NCBI GenBank assembly: GCA_937907435.1
Contig: CALCIA010000138.1
Coordinates: 66,757-130,756 of the forward strand
Reading direction: 5' to 3'
From: an uncultured Actinomycetes bacterium
Lineage (GTDB): Bacteria; Actinomycetota; Thermoleophilia; Solirubrobacterales; 70-9
Length of the DNA stretch: 64,000 nucleotides
Below the pieces are notes generated by a model that worked only from the letters and a program-made list of their open reading frames with translations, ran no database searches and was not told the DNA's origin. Below are positions 52,387 through 60,870 of the stretch, in pieces. The translations under genes and the position numbers were made by a program. Within the stretch, counting starts at the first letter, position 1. The number at the start of each line of letters is the position of its first letter.

Positions 52387-53463
52387 ATGAGCCGGCGGGC
52401 GATCGCCGCCGCCGGCACCGCCTCGGCCTGCTATTTCCGCACCTCCACCGCGGCCGACGATCGGAAGGCGCTGATCCAGATCACCGAGCGTTGCAACCTC
52501 CACTGCGCCCACTGCTTCGTCTCCGCGACCCGCGAGGGCGAGGACATGGACCTCGCCCGGGTCGAAACCGAGCTCCTGCCGCGCCTCGCCGAGTCACGGG
52601 TGTCGCGGGTCACCCTCACCGGCGGGGAGCCCTTCGCCCACCCGCGCCTCCTGGAGATCATCGGGGCATGCCGATCGCAGGGGATGACAGTGACGATCTG
52701 CACCAACGCGACGCTCGTCTCAGGCGAGGCGGTCAAGGATCTCGCGAGCCTCGGCGGGGTGAAGCTAAACGTCAGCCTCGATGGCTTCTCCGCCTCAAGC
52801 CACGGGAAGTTCCGGGGCTCGCCGAACTCCTTCGCGACGACGGTGGAAACAATGCGGGCACTAGGCGAGGCGGGCCTCCTGAAGGGCGTCCTCGTTACCC
52901 CCAACCGGCTCGCCGCCGCCGGGGAGTACCAGGACCTCTGCCGTTTCGCTGCCGAGTGCGGTGCCGAGTACGTGCTGATGAACCCGCTCTCTTCACTCGG
53001 GCGTGGCGTCGGCGGCGTTCGCCGGCTCGGTGCCTCCGAGGAGCTGATGCGGGCAATCGCCCTCGACACGGCGTCCTGCGAGGAGGAGGTCGAGCTGGTG
53101 CGGATCCGCTTCCCGAACGACTCACGGCCTCTTTCGGCCTGCGAGGCCGGGCGGATCCTGTACGTCTTCGCCGACGGCTCGCTAACCGTCTGCCCCTACC
53201 TCGTGTTCGCCGCCCGCACGCGAGGGTCGCACCACGACCCCGACGAGTTCATCGTCGGCAACGCCTTCATCGATCCCGACATCGCCGCCCGCCTCGAGCG
53301 CTATCCGCTCGAGCAGCGGGTGACGGTGCGAAGCGACCCTGTATGCGGGCCGTGCGATCTTGCAGAGGTATGTGGAAGGGGGTGCCCGGCGGCGGTCATC
53401 GCCGCTGGCGGGCGGGTCGGGGAACGCGATCGCGAGCAGTGCCCGGTGGCGGACGCGGCATGA
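52387..53463 (+). CDS. radical SAM/SPASM-type protein
   Basis: A 358-residue radical SAM enzyme: the [4Fe-4S] motif ERCNLHCAHCF (Cys36, Cys40, Cys43), the SAM motif LTGGEPFAHPRL, and a C-terminal Cys cluster (SDPVCGPCDLAEVCGRGCPA) like a SPASM auxiliary cluster site. SPASM enzymes usually modify peptides or proteins; no small precursor peptide is evident here. The ATG at 52387 is chosen because it precedes the conserved region by 30 residues. It overlaps the kinase gene (ATGA). Confidence 0.86.
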   Translation: MSRRAIAAAGTASACYFRTSTAADDRKALIQITERCNLHCAHCFVSATREGEDMDLARVETELLPRLAESRVSRVTLTGGEPFAHPRLLEIIGACRSQGMTVTICTNATLVSGEAVKDLASLGGVKLNVSLDGFSASSHGKFRGSPNSFATTVETMRALGEAGLLKGVLVTPNRLAAAGEYQDLCRFAAECGAEYVLMNPLSSLGRGVGGVRRLGASEELMRAIALDTASCEEEVELVRIRFPNDSRPLSACEAGRILYVFADGSLTVCPYLVFAARTRGSHHDPDEFIVGNAFIDPDIAARLERYPLEQRVTVRSDPVCGPCDLAEVCGRGCPAAVIAAGGRVGERDREQCPVADAA

Positions 53464-54113
53464 GCGAGGAGCTCTTCAGGTCCGCCTCCAACAGGCCGGG
53501 GATGCTGGTGACTATCGACGGGCCGAATGGCTCGGGCAAGACCTCCCTGACCGAGGTGGTGGCGGCGGAGCTGGCGGCCCGAGGTGCGCCGGTGTACGGC
53601 ACCCATCAGCCGTCCGCCGGGATCCTCGGGCAGTTCGCCCGGGACTCGGAGGCGGCGCTTCGCGGTCGAGGTCTCGCCTGCCTCGTCGCCGCCGACCGCC
53701 ACCAGCAGGCCGAGGGCGAGGTGGCCGATCATCTCGCCGCCGGGGAAATCGTGCTCTGCGACCGCTACATCGAGTCCTCGCTCGTCCTCCAGCGTCTCGA
53801 CGGGGTCGAGGTCGAGTTCATCGTCGCCATCAACGCCGGCATCCCGCGGCCCGACCTGCGCATCCGCCTGCGGGCCGAGGCGACGACGATCCATCAGCGC
53901 CTGCGGGCCCGCGAGCCCGACCCCTCGCGGCGCTTCGAGCAGACGGCCGGCGGCGAGCGCGAGCTGGCCCTTTACGAGGAGGCCGACCGCTTCCTGGAGG
54001 ACGCCTACGAACTGCCCGCCCTGGTCTTCGACACCACCGAGACCGACGCCGTGCGACTGGGAGCGGAGGTCGCCACGTTGATCGAGAGTGAGCGGAGCCG
54101 TGCAGATGGCTGA
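53460..54113 (+). CDS. thymidylate kinase-like nucleotide kinase
   Basis: A 217-residue P-loop kinase: VTIDGPNGSGKTSLTEV (residues 17-33), the Tmk-type LVAADRHQQ and EIVLCDRYIESSLVLQ, and the LID region RLRAREPDPSRRFEQ. It would phosphorylate dTMP or a related nucleotide. Its place inside a coupled operon with a radical SAM protein and an EEP nuclease, away from replication genes, suggests a specialised role and not housekeeping thymidylate kinase. Confidence 0.85.
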   Translation: MSEELFRSASNRPGMLVTIDGPNGSGKTSLTEVVAAELAARGAPVYGTHQPSAGILGQFARDSEAALRGRGLACLVAADRHQQAEGEVADHLAAGEIVLCDRYIESSLVLQRLDGVEVEFIVAINAGIPRPDLRIRLRAEATTIHQRLRAREPDPSRRFEQTAGGERELALYEEADRFLEDAYELPALVFDTTETDAVRLGAEVATLIESERSRADG

Positions 54114-54897
54114 GCCGGGGCTCTCAGTCCTCACTCTGAACGTCTGCAGCCCCTCGCTCCCGCGGGCCGAGCGCCAGCTCGAATGGCTCGACGGCCGTCC
54201 TGAGCAGGTCTTTGTCCTGACCGAGATCGGCGTGGGCACGGGAAGCGAGCTGCTCGCCGAGCGGTTTCGTGAGTCGGGCTGGGTGCTCCGCGCCCGCCGT
54301 CCGGGCGAGGGCGAGCGTGGGGTCCTGATCGCCTCGAGGGTCGCCCTCGGGACCGAGGCGACGATCGAGTCCTATCTCCCCGAGCGGATCGCGCAGGGGT
54401 CGGTCGGCGCCCTTGAGATCATCGGCGTCTACGCCCCCTCGCGTGACGACTCGGCCGAGCGGATCGCACGCAAGCGCCGTTTCCTGGCCGAGCTGCTGAC
54501 CCTGGTGGGCAGGCGCGAGCCGCGCGCGAGCGTCGTGATCGGCGACCTGAACGTCGTCGAGCGGAGCGGTCGAGGTTCTGAGCGGGGCTTCCAAGAGTGG
54601 GAGTACGAGCTTTATGAGGCGCTGCCCCGGGTCGGCTGGCTTGACGCCTACCGTGCCCTTCACCCGGACCGGATCGAGGTCAGCTGGGCCGATACCGAAG
54701 GCCGCGGTCATCGCTTCGACCACTGCCTGATCACCGCCGATCTGCGCGCGGCTCTCCGGCGCTGCGAATACCTCCACGAGACCCGCGAAACGGACCTGAG
54801 CGACCACTCGGCCCTCGTAGTAGAGCTCGCTTCGGTCGCAGTCGAGCGGTTGCCCGTCGATCCGACCCTGGCACCGGGACCGGCCTCGCTCTTCTAG
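54106..54897 (+). CDS. endonuclease/exonuclease/phosphatase (EEP) family protein (2)
   Basis: A 263-residue EEP-fold protein with LSVLTLNVCSPS (Asn), VLTEIGVG (Glu), IIGVYAPSRDD, SVVIGDLNVVER (Asp-x-Asn), GRGHRFDHCLI and LSDHSALV (Asp-His). All catalytic residues are present. ATG at 54106 overlaps the kinase by 8 bases; an earlier in-frame start at 54088 is possible. Related to the divergent EEP gene at 51461. Confidence 0.86.
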   Translation: MAEPGLSVLTLNVCSPSLPRAERQLEWLDGRPEQVFVLTEIGVGTGSELLAERFRESGWVLRARRPGEGERGVLIASRVALGTEATIESYLPERIAQGSVGALEIIGVYAPSRDDSAERIARKRRFLAELLTLVGRREPRASVVIGDLNVVERSGRGSERGFQEWEYELYEALPRVGWLDAYRALHPDRIEVSWADTEGRGHRFDHCLITADLRAALRRCEYLHETRETDLSDHSALVVELASVAVERLPVDPTLAPGPASLF

Positions 54898-55722
54898 ATG
54901 TCGGGAAAGGCGCGACATCCTGCGGTCTCGGTGGCCTGGGGCCTCGGCTTACTCATCGCCGTCGGCGCTCTCGGCTTTTTCCTACGTGCGCCGTCGAGCT
55001 CGGTCGCCGCGGTAGCGCTCGGGATCAGCTGCTCGCTGATCGCCTCCTTCGTCTTTGCCTTAGTGAACGCGCTCTTTCTGGGGGACGACGGCCTGCGCCT
55101 GAGCGACGACGTGAAGGCTCTCGGTGGAAGCCTCGGAGCGCTGAGACTCGCGGTGCCGCTGCTCGCCCAGGCCGAGGCCCAGCGGGTCCGCGCTGTGAAG
55201 CCGAAGGGCGAGTATCACCCCGAGGAATGGCGCGCGCTGCTCGGGGAGGCAGAGTGGACGCTCACCATGGTCGGTCACGCACTCGATAAATGGTGCCGTA
55301 CCGACGGTCTGCGAAAGCACTTCTGCGAGGCGATCGAACGGGTGCTCGGTTCGGGCGGTGAGGTCCACCTGCTGATGCTCTCCAGGCGCTCGGTGCGCGT
55401 GGCTGTGGCGCGCAACAAAAGCTATGGCGAGCGGGTGAGCGAGACGTTGGCGGTCCTCTCGGAGCTCCACGCCGGCCTCGGCGTGACCGAGCGGCGCGGC
55501 CTCCATGTCTATGAGTTGGCCGAGGAGCTCGAGATGCCCTATATGGCGGTGGCGAATGGGCGCATCCTGATCGTTGCCCCCTATCCGGCGACCGTCCAGA
55601 CGAGCGACGGGATGCCAGCGATCACGCTTGCGCACGACAGCGAGATCGCGGAGGGATTCCGTGCCGATATCGAGAAGCTGATCGCCAAGCACGGCAATGC
55701 GGTCGACCTCACCTCGTGCTGA
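54898..55722 (+). CDS. two-helix membrane protein with PLD/DUF5919-like domain
   Basis: A 274-residue protein: two N-terminal membrane helices (about residues 11-30 and 36-60), then a soluble domain with EVHLLMLSRRSVRVAVARN, YGERVSETLAVLSELHA and EMPYMAVANGRILIVAPYP. The order and pattern resemble DUF5919/PLD-like sensor domains that occur in defence systems, though no HKD motif is visible. The ATG follows the EEP stop directly. It could be the membrane effector of the radical SAM-kinase-EEP operon. Confidence 0.65.
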   Translation: MSGKARHPAVSVAWGLGLLIAVGALGFFLRAPSSSVAAVALGISCSLIASFVFALVNALFLGDDGLRLSDDVKALGGSLGALRLAVPLLAQAEAQRVRAVKPKGEYHPEEWRALLGEAEWTLTMVGHALDKWCRTDGLRKHFCEAIERVLGSGGEVHLLMLSRRSVRVAVARNKSYGERVSETLAVLSELHAGLGVTERRGLHVYELAEELEMPYMAVANGRILIVAPYPATVQTSDGMPAITLAHDSEIAEGFRADIEKLIAKHGNAVDLTSC

Positions 55723-55740
55723 GCAGCGAAGGAGTAGCGA

Positions 55741-56493
55741 TCAGGCATGGAGCGCATCTGAGGACGCGCCGGTGCCTAATCCTGGATCGGCCGAACCTTC
55801 ACCATGTCGCTCAGGATGCCGCCTCCGTTGGGCGCCTTGCCAGGAGACGACCTGGTCGCGGAACTTCTCCAGCCGCAGATAGGCGCGCTTGGCGAGCTCG
55901 ATCTCCCAGTCCCAGTCGGCCCCTCTCTTCAACTCGGCGTGGATGTGGATCATGTTGCGTGCCGCGTAGAACTCCTTCAACTCCGCTGCCAGCCCGGCGT
56001 CGATGATTCCAAAGTCCGCCGCGAGATCGGCCTTGTGCTCGAAGCGAACCTTCTCGGGCGCGATGCTGAGAGACGTCTTGAAGCCGGCGACAGCGGGACC
56101 CGGGGCGTCGGCGGCAGCGTCGACTAGTTGCGTCCGAAGGCTCTCGGAGACGGACCATTCCTTCAACGTGTTGACGCGGCGGAGACGGTTGACCTCAGGG
56201 CGCGCCGCGCAGGTGGTGAACAGCAGGTGGTGGATGCAGGCCTCGTAGATCGAGGCGTACTGCTGGACCTGAAGCTGGACCTGCGCCCGCAGCGCCCACT
56301 CGTCGGCCAGTTGTAGGCCCTCGAGCAGCTTGTAGATATAGCGAGCGCTGAAGTACTCCTCCCCGACCCGTTGCATCAGGCCCTGATCGTCGGCGAGGAA
56401 GGAGAAGAATTCGACGTGCTCACGGAGGTCCCCGGCGAGATCCCCGCGGGCGTATCGGTCGACCAGGTCGCGGGTGTGTGCTCGGAAGGGCAC
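55741..56493 (-). CDS. helical protein with HEPN-like R-x4-H motif
   Basis: A 250-residue mainly helical protein. Near the C-terminus, ELKEFYAARNMIHIHAEL contains an Arg-x(3-5)-His arrangement (RNMIHIH) in a helix, as in HEPN RNases of toxin and defence systems. The N-terminal part (YFSARYIYKLLEGLQLADEW, QYASIYEACIHHLLF) is also helical, consistent with the fold. Ends convergent with the membrane-protein gene 18 bases away. The assignment is suggestive only. Confidence 0.55.
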   Translation of the reverse strand: MPFRAHTRDLVDRYARGDLAGDLREHVEFFSFLADDQGLMQRVGEEYFSARYIYKLLEGLQLADEWALRAQVQLQVQQYASIYEACIHHLLFTTCAARPEVNRLRRVNTLKEWSVSESLRTQLVDAAADAPGPAVAGFKTSLSIAPEKVRFEHKADLAADFGIIDAGLAAELKEFYAARNMIHIHAELKRGADWDWEIELAKRAYLRLEKFRDQVVSWQGAQRRRHPERHGEGSADPGLGTGASSDALHA

Positions 56494-56639
56494 GTTCGGC
56501 GTCAGCGTAGTCGGCCTCGACGCCGGTCCGCGGCAACTATGGCGATCCAGTCTGAGTGCGGAAGAAAACCTGGAGCGAAGTCATCTCCCGGATGTAGCAG
56601 GCGGCCATCTACAGATGAGTGTAAGCGGTGGCGAGGTCT

Positions 56640-56873
56640 TCGTCGTCGTGGCGCGATCACCACGATCCGCGATCTGCCGATCGAGGTTCTGCTCGGACCC
56701 GATGACGGGATGCCGCGGGAGTGCGTCCTCAATCTCGACCATGTGGACACGGTGGCCAAGGGCTTCCCCGACGACCGCATCACGACCCTTAGCGCGGAGA
56801 AGCTGCACTCCGTGTGCCGTGCTCTGTATGTCGCCACCGGGTGCAGATGGGCCCTCGGTTCCCTCGATAGATA
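56640..56873 (+). pseudogene. mazF-type toxin remnant
   Basis: The frame ITTIRDLPIEVLLG, then CVLNLDHVDTVAKGFPDDRI and KLHSVCRALYVATGC matches the MazF-type toxin at 45328-45639 over its last two thirds. The N-terminal third is absent and the reading frame is entered without a start. Like the intact gene, it ends just before an arm-type repeat. Confidence 0.75.
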
Positions 56874-56895
56874 ATTCGAACCGCACCTCGCCCGC

Positions 56896-56960
56896 TTCGG
56901 GCACTACTGGCGATTAGTGCCCGAAACGGCGCATATCCGCGTGTATATCGGCGCATATCC
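56896..56960. repeat. arm-type repeat, copy 4, without tRNA core
   Basis: An inverted repeat TTCGGGCACTA-N8-TAGTGCCCGAA (56896-56925) is followed by GCATATCC, GTATATCG and GCATATCC, as in copies 1-3. No tRNA-Ala 3' half follows. It probably marks the decayed right end of the island array. Confidence 0.65.
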
Positions 56961-57001
56961 ACCGGAATACCGCCCTTGACCAGGACGGCGTACCTTTAAG
57001 G

Positions 57002-59389
57002 CTAGCGATGGCGCTGATGCCGATGCTTCACCTTGATGCACCGAGCCTTGCCGTGACGCTTGTCCTTCTTGAAGCCCTTGCGGCACTTGAGCGGTTTGTG
57101 CTTCGGCTTCGGCGTGGTCCTCGGCTGCGATGGCATCGCAGGGATCGCAGTGCTGGTCGACGGCGGCGGGCTCGAGGGGTTGCCACCGCCCGGATTGTCA
57201 CCGCCATTGTTGGCCGGAGTTTCAGAGCCACCACCAGGACTGCCACCCCCGCCGCCGCCAGCTTCTTCATTCTGGCCTTCTTCAGGTTTTTTGCCGGGTT
57301 CGACACCTGAAAGTTCAACGGTTCGGACGTAGCTGCCACCTGCGATGGCAATGCAGAACGTCGGCGACGGACAGGACATCTCGGTGACGTCTACGCCGCC
57401 ACTGTCGGCAGTCACCCGGTTCCACGACGAGCCACCAGCAGCCGGGTCGGTGGATATCGCGGCATTCAAAGGACCAAAGGCAAGACAGAGGGATGGGCTG
57501 AAACACGTCAGCGCGGCTTCGGCACCGGTCAACCCGAACGCAGCTTCATCATCTGACCACGCGGCAGCGCCGCCAGCCGGATTGGTCGACGTGTAGAGCT
57601 GGCGGAAGCCGGTGCCCACACAAAGGCCCGTGCTGGGACAGCTCAAGGCATAGGAGATCGGCCCGACATCGGCCGTGTGCCACGCGGCCGTGCCGCCCGT
57701 GGGATTGGTCGAGGTTATGACGTGACCGGCCCAGTCAGTCGCCACGCATAAGGTCGTCGCCGGACATTCCAGATTGTTGATGAACGAGGCGCTTCCCGTG
57801 ACATCGCCGGTCACCGACCATGCCGCCGCTCCGCCCGAGGGGTTGGTTGAACTCAGGATGTATGGGCCTGCCGCCACCACGCACAGACTCGCCGTGGGGC
57901 AAGAGACAACGGTGATGCCCTGGCCCAAGGGAGTATTGACCGGCGCCACTGACCACGCCGCCGTGCCGCCAGTGGGGTCAGACGAGGTCAAGATGTGCTC
58001 ACCATCAACGGCCACACAAAAGGAAGCGCTCGGGCACGACACGTCGGTTAGGGCAGCGCCCGGGTCAACTCCCGAGACCGTCCAGGCCCCAGTCGGGTCG
58101 GTGCTGGTGACGATGTTGCCGCTGGCATCGACCGCCGCGCAGAAGCCGGCCGAAGGGCAGCCGATCGCATCGAGGCCGTTGTTGCCGTCAATCCGCGTAG
58201 CGGACCAAGCAGCCGTGCCGCCCGTGGCGTTGGAGGCAGCGAACACATCGCCGGTCCAGTCGCTGACCGCACAGAGCGTGGCCGAAGCGCAGGACACTCC
58301 AGTGAACCCGCCGTTGGAGCCTTGAAGGTGCGTCTCCGACCAGGCGCTTGGCCCACCGGTCGGATTGGTCGAAACCGCCACGTTGCCCAGGATGTCGGTA
58401 TTGGTGGTGGCCACGCACAGCGCGGCACTAGCGCAGGAGATGCCGCTGAGATTGTGGTCCTGTTCGGTGGTGACGGCCTGCCACGCACTGGCCCCGCCGG
58501 TTGGATCGGTGGACGTGACGATCGTCCCCGTGCTGTTCGATTCCGTATTGCCCGTGCCGCCAACCGCCACGCACAGCGAGGTATTGGGACAAGACACGTC
58601 AGACAACCGGCTTGCCGTCACGTTGGTTCTCGTCCAGGCCCCCGATCCGCCGGTCGGGTCTGAAGCCGTGAATACGTCGCCTTCAAAATCCGTGGCAACA
58701 CAAAGGGTGGCCGATGCACAGGCCACGCCGCTCAGGCTGTCGGGATGTTCATCGCCAACCTGAGCCCCCGACCAAGTGCCCGCCCCGCCCGTGGGGTTCG
58801 TTGAAGTCCAGATCTGCCCGAGGCCATCAGCCAGCACGCAGAGTGCGGCGCTGGGGCAGGAGATGCCCATCGTGCCGCCTGCCGGTGCAGTGAAGAACCC
58901 GACTGCCGTTTTCGACCAGGCCGCTGCGCCGCCGGTCGGGTTGGTCGAGATGAGGACGTTGCCATTCCAGCGTTCGATCGCGGCACAGAACGTCGTGGTC
59001 GGACACGAGATATCGGCAACTGACGTTCCCGGCAAGTTGGTCTGCTGCCAGGTGTTCGGCCCGCTGGTCGGGCCGGTGGAGGTCAAGATATCGGAGCCCA
59101 TTGCGGCCACACAGAGCGAGGACGACGGGCATGAAATAGCGCCTTCCCCGGCCGAGTTGCCGTAGGGCGCCTGGTGATCGACCAACCGCGGAGCTGACAG
59201 CGAGATGGACGGAACTTCTGCCTGTGCGGAAGCAATGAGCAACATCGGCCCGGCTGTGACCGCCAGCAGACCAACCAACCACAGGCGGCCCAGCGGCAGG
59301 GAGCAGGCCAACGCAACCAGCCCGGTCTGCCTCTGCCGGTCGTTTCTCTCGCCGCGCCGAGCGCCGAGCCTCCGCGTCTTGCGATGCAT
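57002..59389 (-). CDS. large secreted protein with 14 Cys-pair repeats
   Basis: A 795-residue secreted protein. After a signal peptide (about residues 24-56, LWLVGLLAVTAGPMLLIASAQA) come 14 repeats of roughly 40-50 residues with the pattern SCPS-x3-LCVA followed by STNPTGG-x2-AW, the look of beta-propeller blades each held by a Cys-x5-6-Cys pair. The end is Gly/Pro-rich, then a very basic tail (KHKPLKCRKGFKKDKRHGKA). No catalytic motif. Likely a cell-surface binding or structural protein. It lies outside the tRNA-linked array. Confidence 0.8.
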   Translation of the reverse strand: MHRKTRRLGARRGERNDRQRQTGLVALACSLPLGRLWLVGLLAVTAGPMLLIASAQAEVPSISLSAPRLVDHQAPYGNSAGEGAISCPSSSLCVAAMGSDILTSTGPTSGPNTWQQTNLPGTSVADISCPTTTFCAAIERWNGNVLISTNPTGGAAAWSKTAVGFFTAPAGGTMGISCPSAALCVLADGLGQIWTSTNPTGGAGTWSGAQVGDEHPDSLSGVACASATLCVATDFEGDVFTASDPTGGSGAWTRTNVTASRLSDVSCPNTSLCVAVGGTGNTESNSTGTIVTSTDPTGGASAWQAVTTEQDHNLSGISCASAALCVATTNTDILGNVAVSTNPTGGPSAWSETHLQGSNGGFTGVSCASATLCAVSDWTGDVFAASNATGGTAAWSATRIDGNNGLDAIGCPSAGFCAAVDASGNIVTSTDPTGAWTVSGVDPGAALTDVSCPSASFCVAVDGEHILTSSDPTGGTAAWSVAPVNTPLGQGITVVSCPTASLCVVAAGPYILSSTNPSGGAAAWSVTGDVTGSASFINNLECPATTLCVATDWAGHVITSTNPTGGTAAWHTADVGPISYALSCPSTGLCVGTGFRQLYTSTNPAGGAAAWSDDEAAFGLTGAEAALTCFSPSLCLAFGPLNAAISTDPAAGGSSWNRVTADSGGVDVTEMSCPSPTFCIAIAGGSYVRTVELSGVEPGKKPEEGQNEEAGGGGGGSPGGGSETPANNGGDNPGGGNPSSPPPSTSTAIPAMPSQPRTTPKPKHKPLKCRKGFKKDKRHGKARCIKVKHRHQRHR

Positions 59390-59476
59390 GCTTTCCCCTT
59401 GCCGATGAGTTGATGGATCGAGGCCGGGAACCCATGGGCAACCAAGGGCGTACCGAGCCAGGACGGTTCATGCTAA

Positions 59477-59734
59477 CCGACTAGCAGGAATAGCGCGGAC
59501 CATCTCCGAATTGCCCGCCCAGAGCGACAAGCCCCCGAGGCCAGAGCTTCCCTTGAAGCCTTCGCCAAGAGCTTCGCTCGCCGTCAGGCCGAGCTAGAGA
59601 AGCAAGCCGAGGAACTGCGCCAGGAACGCGACGAGGCGATCCGCGCCGCGTACCGAGGGGATCTGCCGATGAAGGCCATCGCCGAGGTCTTGGAGATGAG
59701 CCACCAGCGGGTTTCGCAGATCGTCAGGAGCTAG
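59477..59734 (+). pseudogene. helix-turn-helix protein, 5' end missing
   Basis: An open frame with no usable start codon encodes a coiled coil (FARRQAELEKQAEELRQERD) followed by a helix-turn-helix (LPMKAIAEVLEMSHQRVSQIVRS). The C-terminus is complete and natural-looking. Either the 5' end was lost or a frameshift near 59474 (where ATGCTAACCGACTAG lies in another frame) separates it from its start. Confidence 0.5.
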
Positions 59735-60012
59735 GGGGATCTGCGCAGTGCCCGGCGACGCGGCAACCCGGCCGCAAGGGTTCCGTTCCCCCTGCGGCCC
59801 TGGTCGCTCGTTCTTCTAGCCCGCCTTGGACGTGGAGACAGACGGAAGCTTCTGCGTCGTCACGACGAAGACCAAGACATCACCCCCTCATAAAAAAGTC
59901 GTTTTGCTAACGACCCTTCGGTGAGCGACCCGCTCAGAGCGAGAGCGTTTCAATTGCGTATCCGCCGAGGGACAGGCTTTGATCGTGCGGTAGTTGACGG
60001 GCAGGCCAAGCT

Positions 60013-60339
60013 TCAGAGTCGATAGCGGCCGCGCCCCGACCGTTTGAATTTGGGCGGCGTCGCCAAGGCGCCTTCTGAAAGGCACGCCTTGACCGTTCCC
60101 CGGTTGACCTCATGCCCGAGCAAGTTCTGAACGGCGAGGAAGACCTCCCCGACTCGCATGGCGCCGTGTGTTGCCAATACTTCCTGCACGGCTTCTGCAA
60201 TCTCGCCTGCCCGAGCTGGTGGCCGTGGCGTTGGGGCAATCTCAGTCGGGGCACCATTCAGCAACCGCTTTCGACAAGTAACCAACCCGGCCAGCTTGTC
60301 GCGGTTGGCTGGGTTGGTGAGGGCACCTATTAGGGCCAT
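60013..60339 (-). CDS. small winged-helix (HARE-like) protein
   Basis: A 108-residue protein: an N-terminal helical part (MALIGALTNPANRDKLAGLV) and a C-terminal winged helix (AEAVQEVLATHGAMRVGEVF, VNRGTVKACLSEGALATPPK, ending RSGRGRYRL). The wing and helix pattern recalls HARE-HTH/HB1 domains. No partner gene is obvious. Another frame at 59934 is a shadow. Confidence 0.6.
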   Translation of the reverse strand: MALIGALTNPANRDKLAGLVTCRKRLLNGAPTEIAPTPRPPARAGEIAEAVQEVLATHGAMRVGEVFLAVQNLLGHEVNRGTVKACLSEGALATPPKFKRSGRGRYRL

Positions 60340-60355
60340 CGACTTCTCTTCGCGG

Positions 60356-60448
60356 ATGGCCCTGGCGCGACGGAGTTCCTGGCCCCTTTACGACGGGCTC
60401 TACGAGCCGGGTCACCTCGAGAAGCTCCGCTCCGAAGAGCGTGGCTGA
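60356..60448 (+). other. possible antitoxin remnant ahead of PIN toxin
   Basis: A 30-codon frame (LARRSSWPLYDGLYEPGHLEKL) ends 14 bases before the PIN gene, where a VapB-type antitoxin would be expected. It is too short for a complete antitoxin and overlaps the 5' end of the divergent winged-helix gene's leader. Possibly the leftover tail of one. Confidence 0.3.
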
Positions 60449-60462
60449 GCCCGGGGTCGGTC

Positions 60463-60870
60463 GTGGCGATCTGCGTCCTCGACACCGATGTCGTGATCGC
60501 CGCACTCGATCGCGCCGACCCACACCATCCAGCCGCGCGGGCGGCCTTCGGGCGGTTCGCGTCCACGGGGACCGAACTCGTGATCTGCACGGTCAACTAT
60601 GCGGAGGCGCTGGTACGCCCGGCGGAGGACGAGCGCACCCTCCGTGCCGCGGTCGACGCCATCGCCTCGCTGGGCATCCGTAGGTCCTCCCCCGACGCCG
60701 CCGCGGCCCGCCTCGCGGCCCGACGGCAGGCGCTGGGCGTCAGCCTCGCGGCCGGCTTCGCCATCGCGACCGCCGAGCGGCTGGAGGCGGACCTGGCGAG
60801 CTTCGACCGGCGGGTGCGCCGCGCCCTCGAGGAGGTCGGCCCGCGGCTGAGCGCGGCCCTGTCGGACTGA
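60463..60870 (+). CDS. PIN-domain protein (VapC type), orphan
   Basis: A 135-residue PIN RNase: ICVLDTDVVIAALDRADPHH (Asp), CTVNYAEALVRP (Glu), LAAGFAIATAERL where an Asp is expected, and LASFDRRVRRAL (Asp). One of the conserved acidic residues (third position) appears replaced by Ala/Gly, so activity is uncertain. GTG start at 60463. No complete antitoxin gene precedes it. Confidence 0.75.
   Translation: MAICVLDTDVVIAALDRADPHHPAARAAFGRFASTGTELVICTVNYAEALVRPAEDERTLRAAVDAIASLGIRRSSPDAAAARLAARRQALGVSLAAGFAIATAERLEADLASFDRRVRRALEEVGPRLSAALSD

Noticed and set aside
52387..53463. Radical SAM protein as a prokaryotic viperin
   Set aside because: It has a C-terminal SPASM-like Cys cluster and is followed by a thymidylate-type kinase and EEP protein; the viperin-specific C-terminal region is not seen.
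37209..56960. Arm-type repeats as a CRISPR array
   Set aside because: Copies are kilobases apart, contain internal sub-repeats and flank tRNA cores; there are no regular spacers or cas genes.
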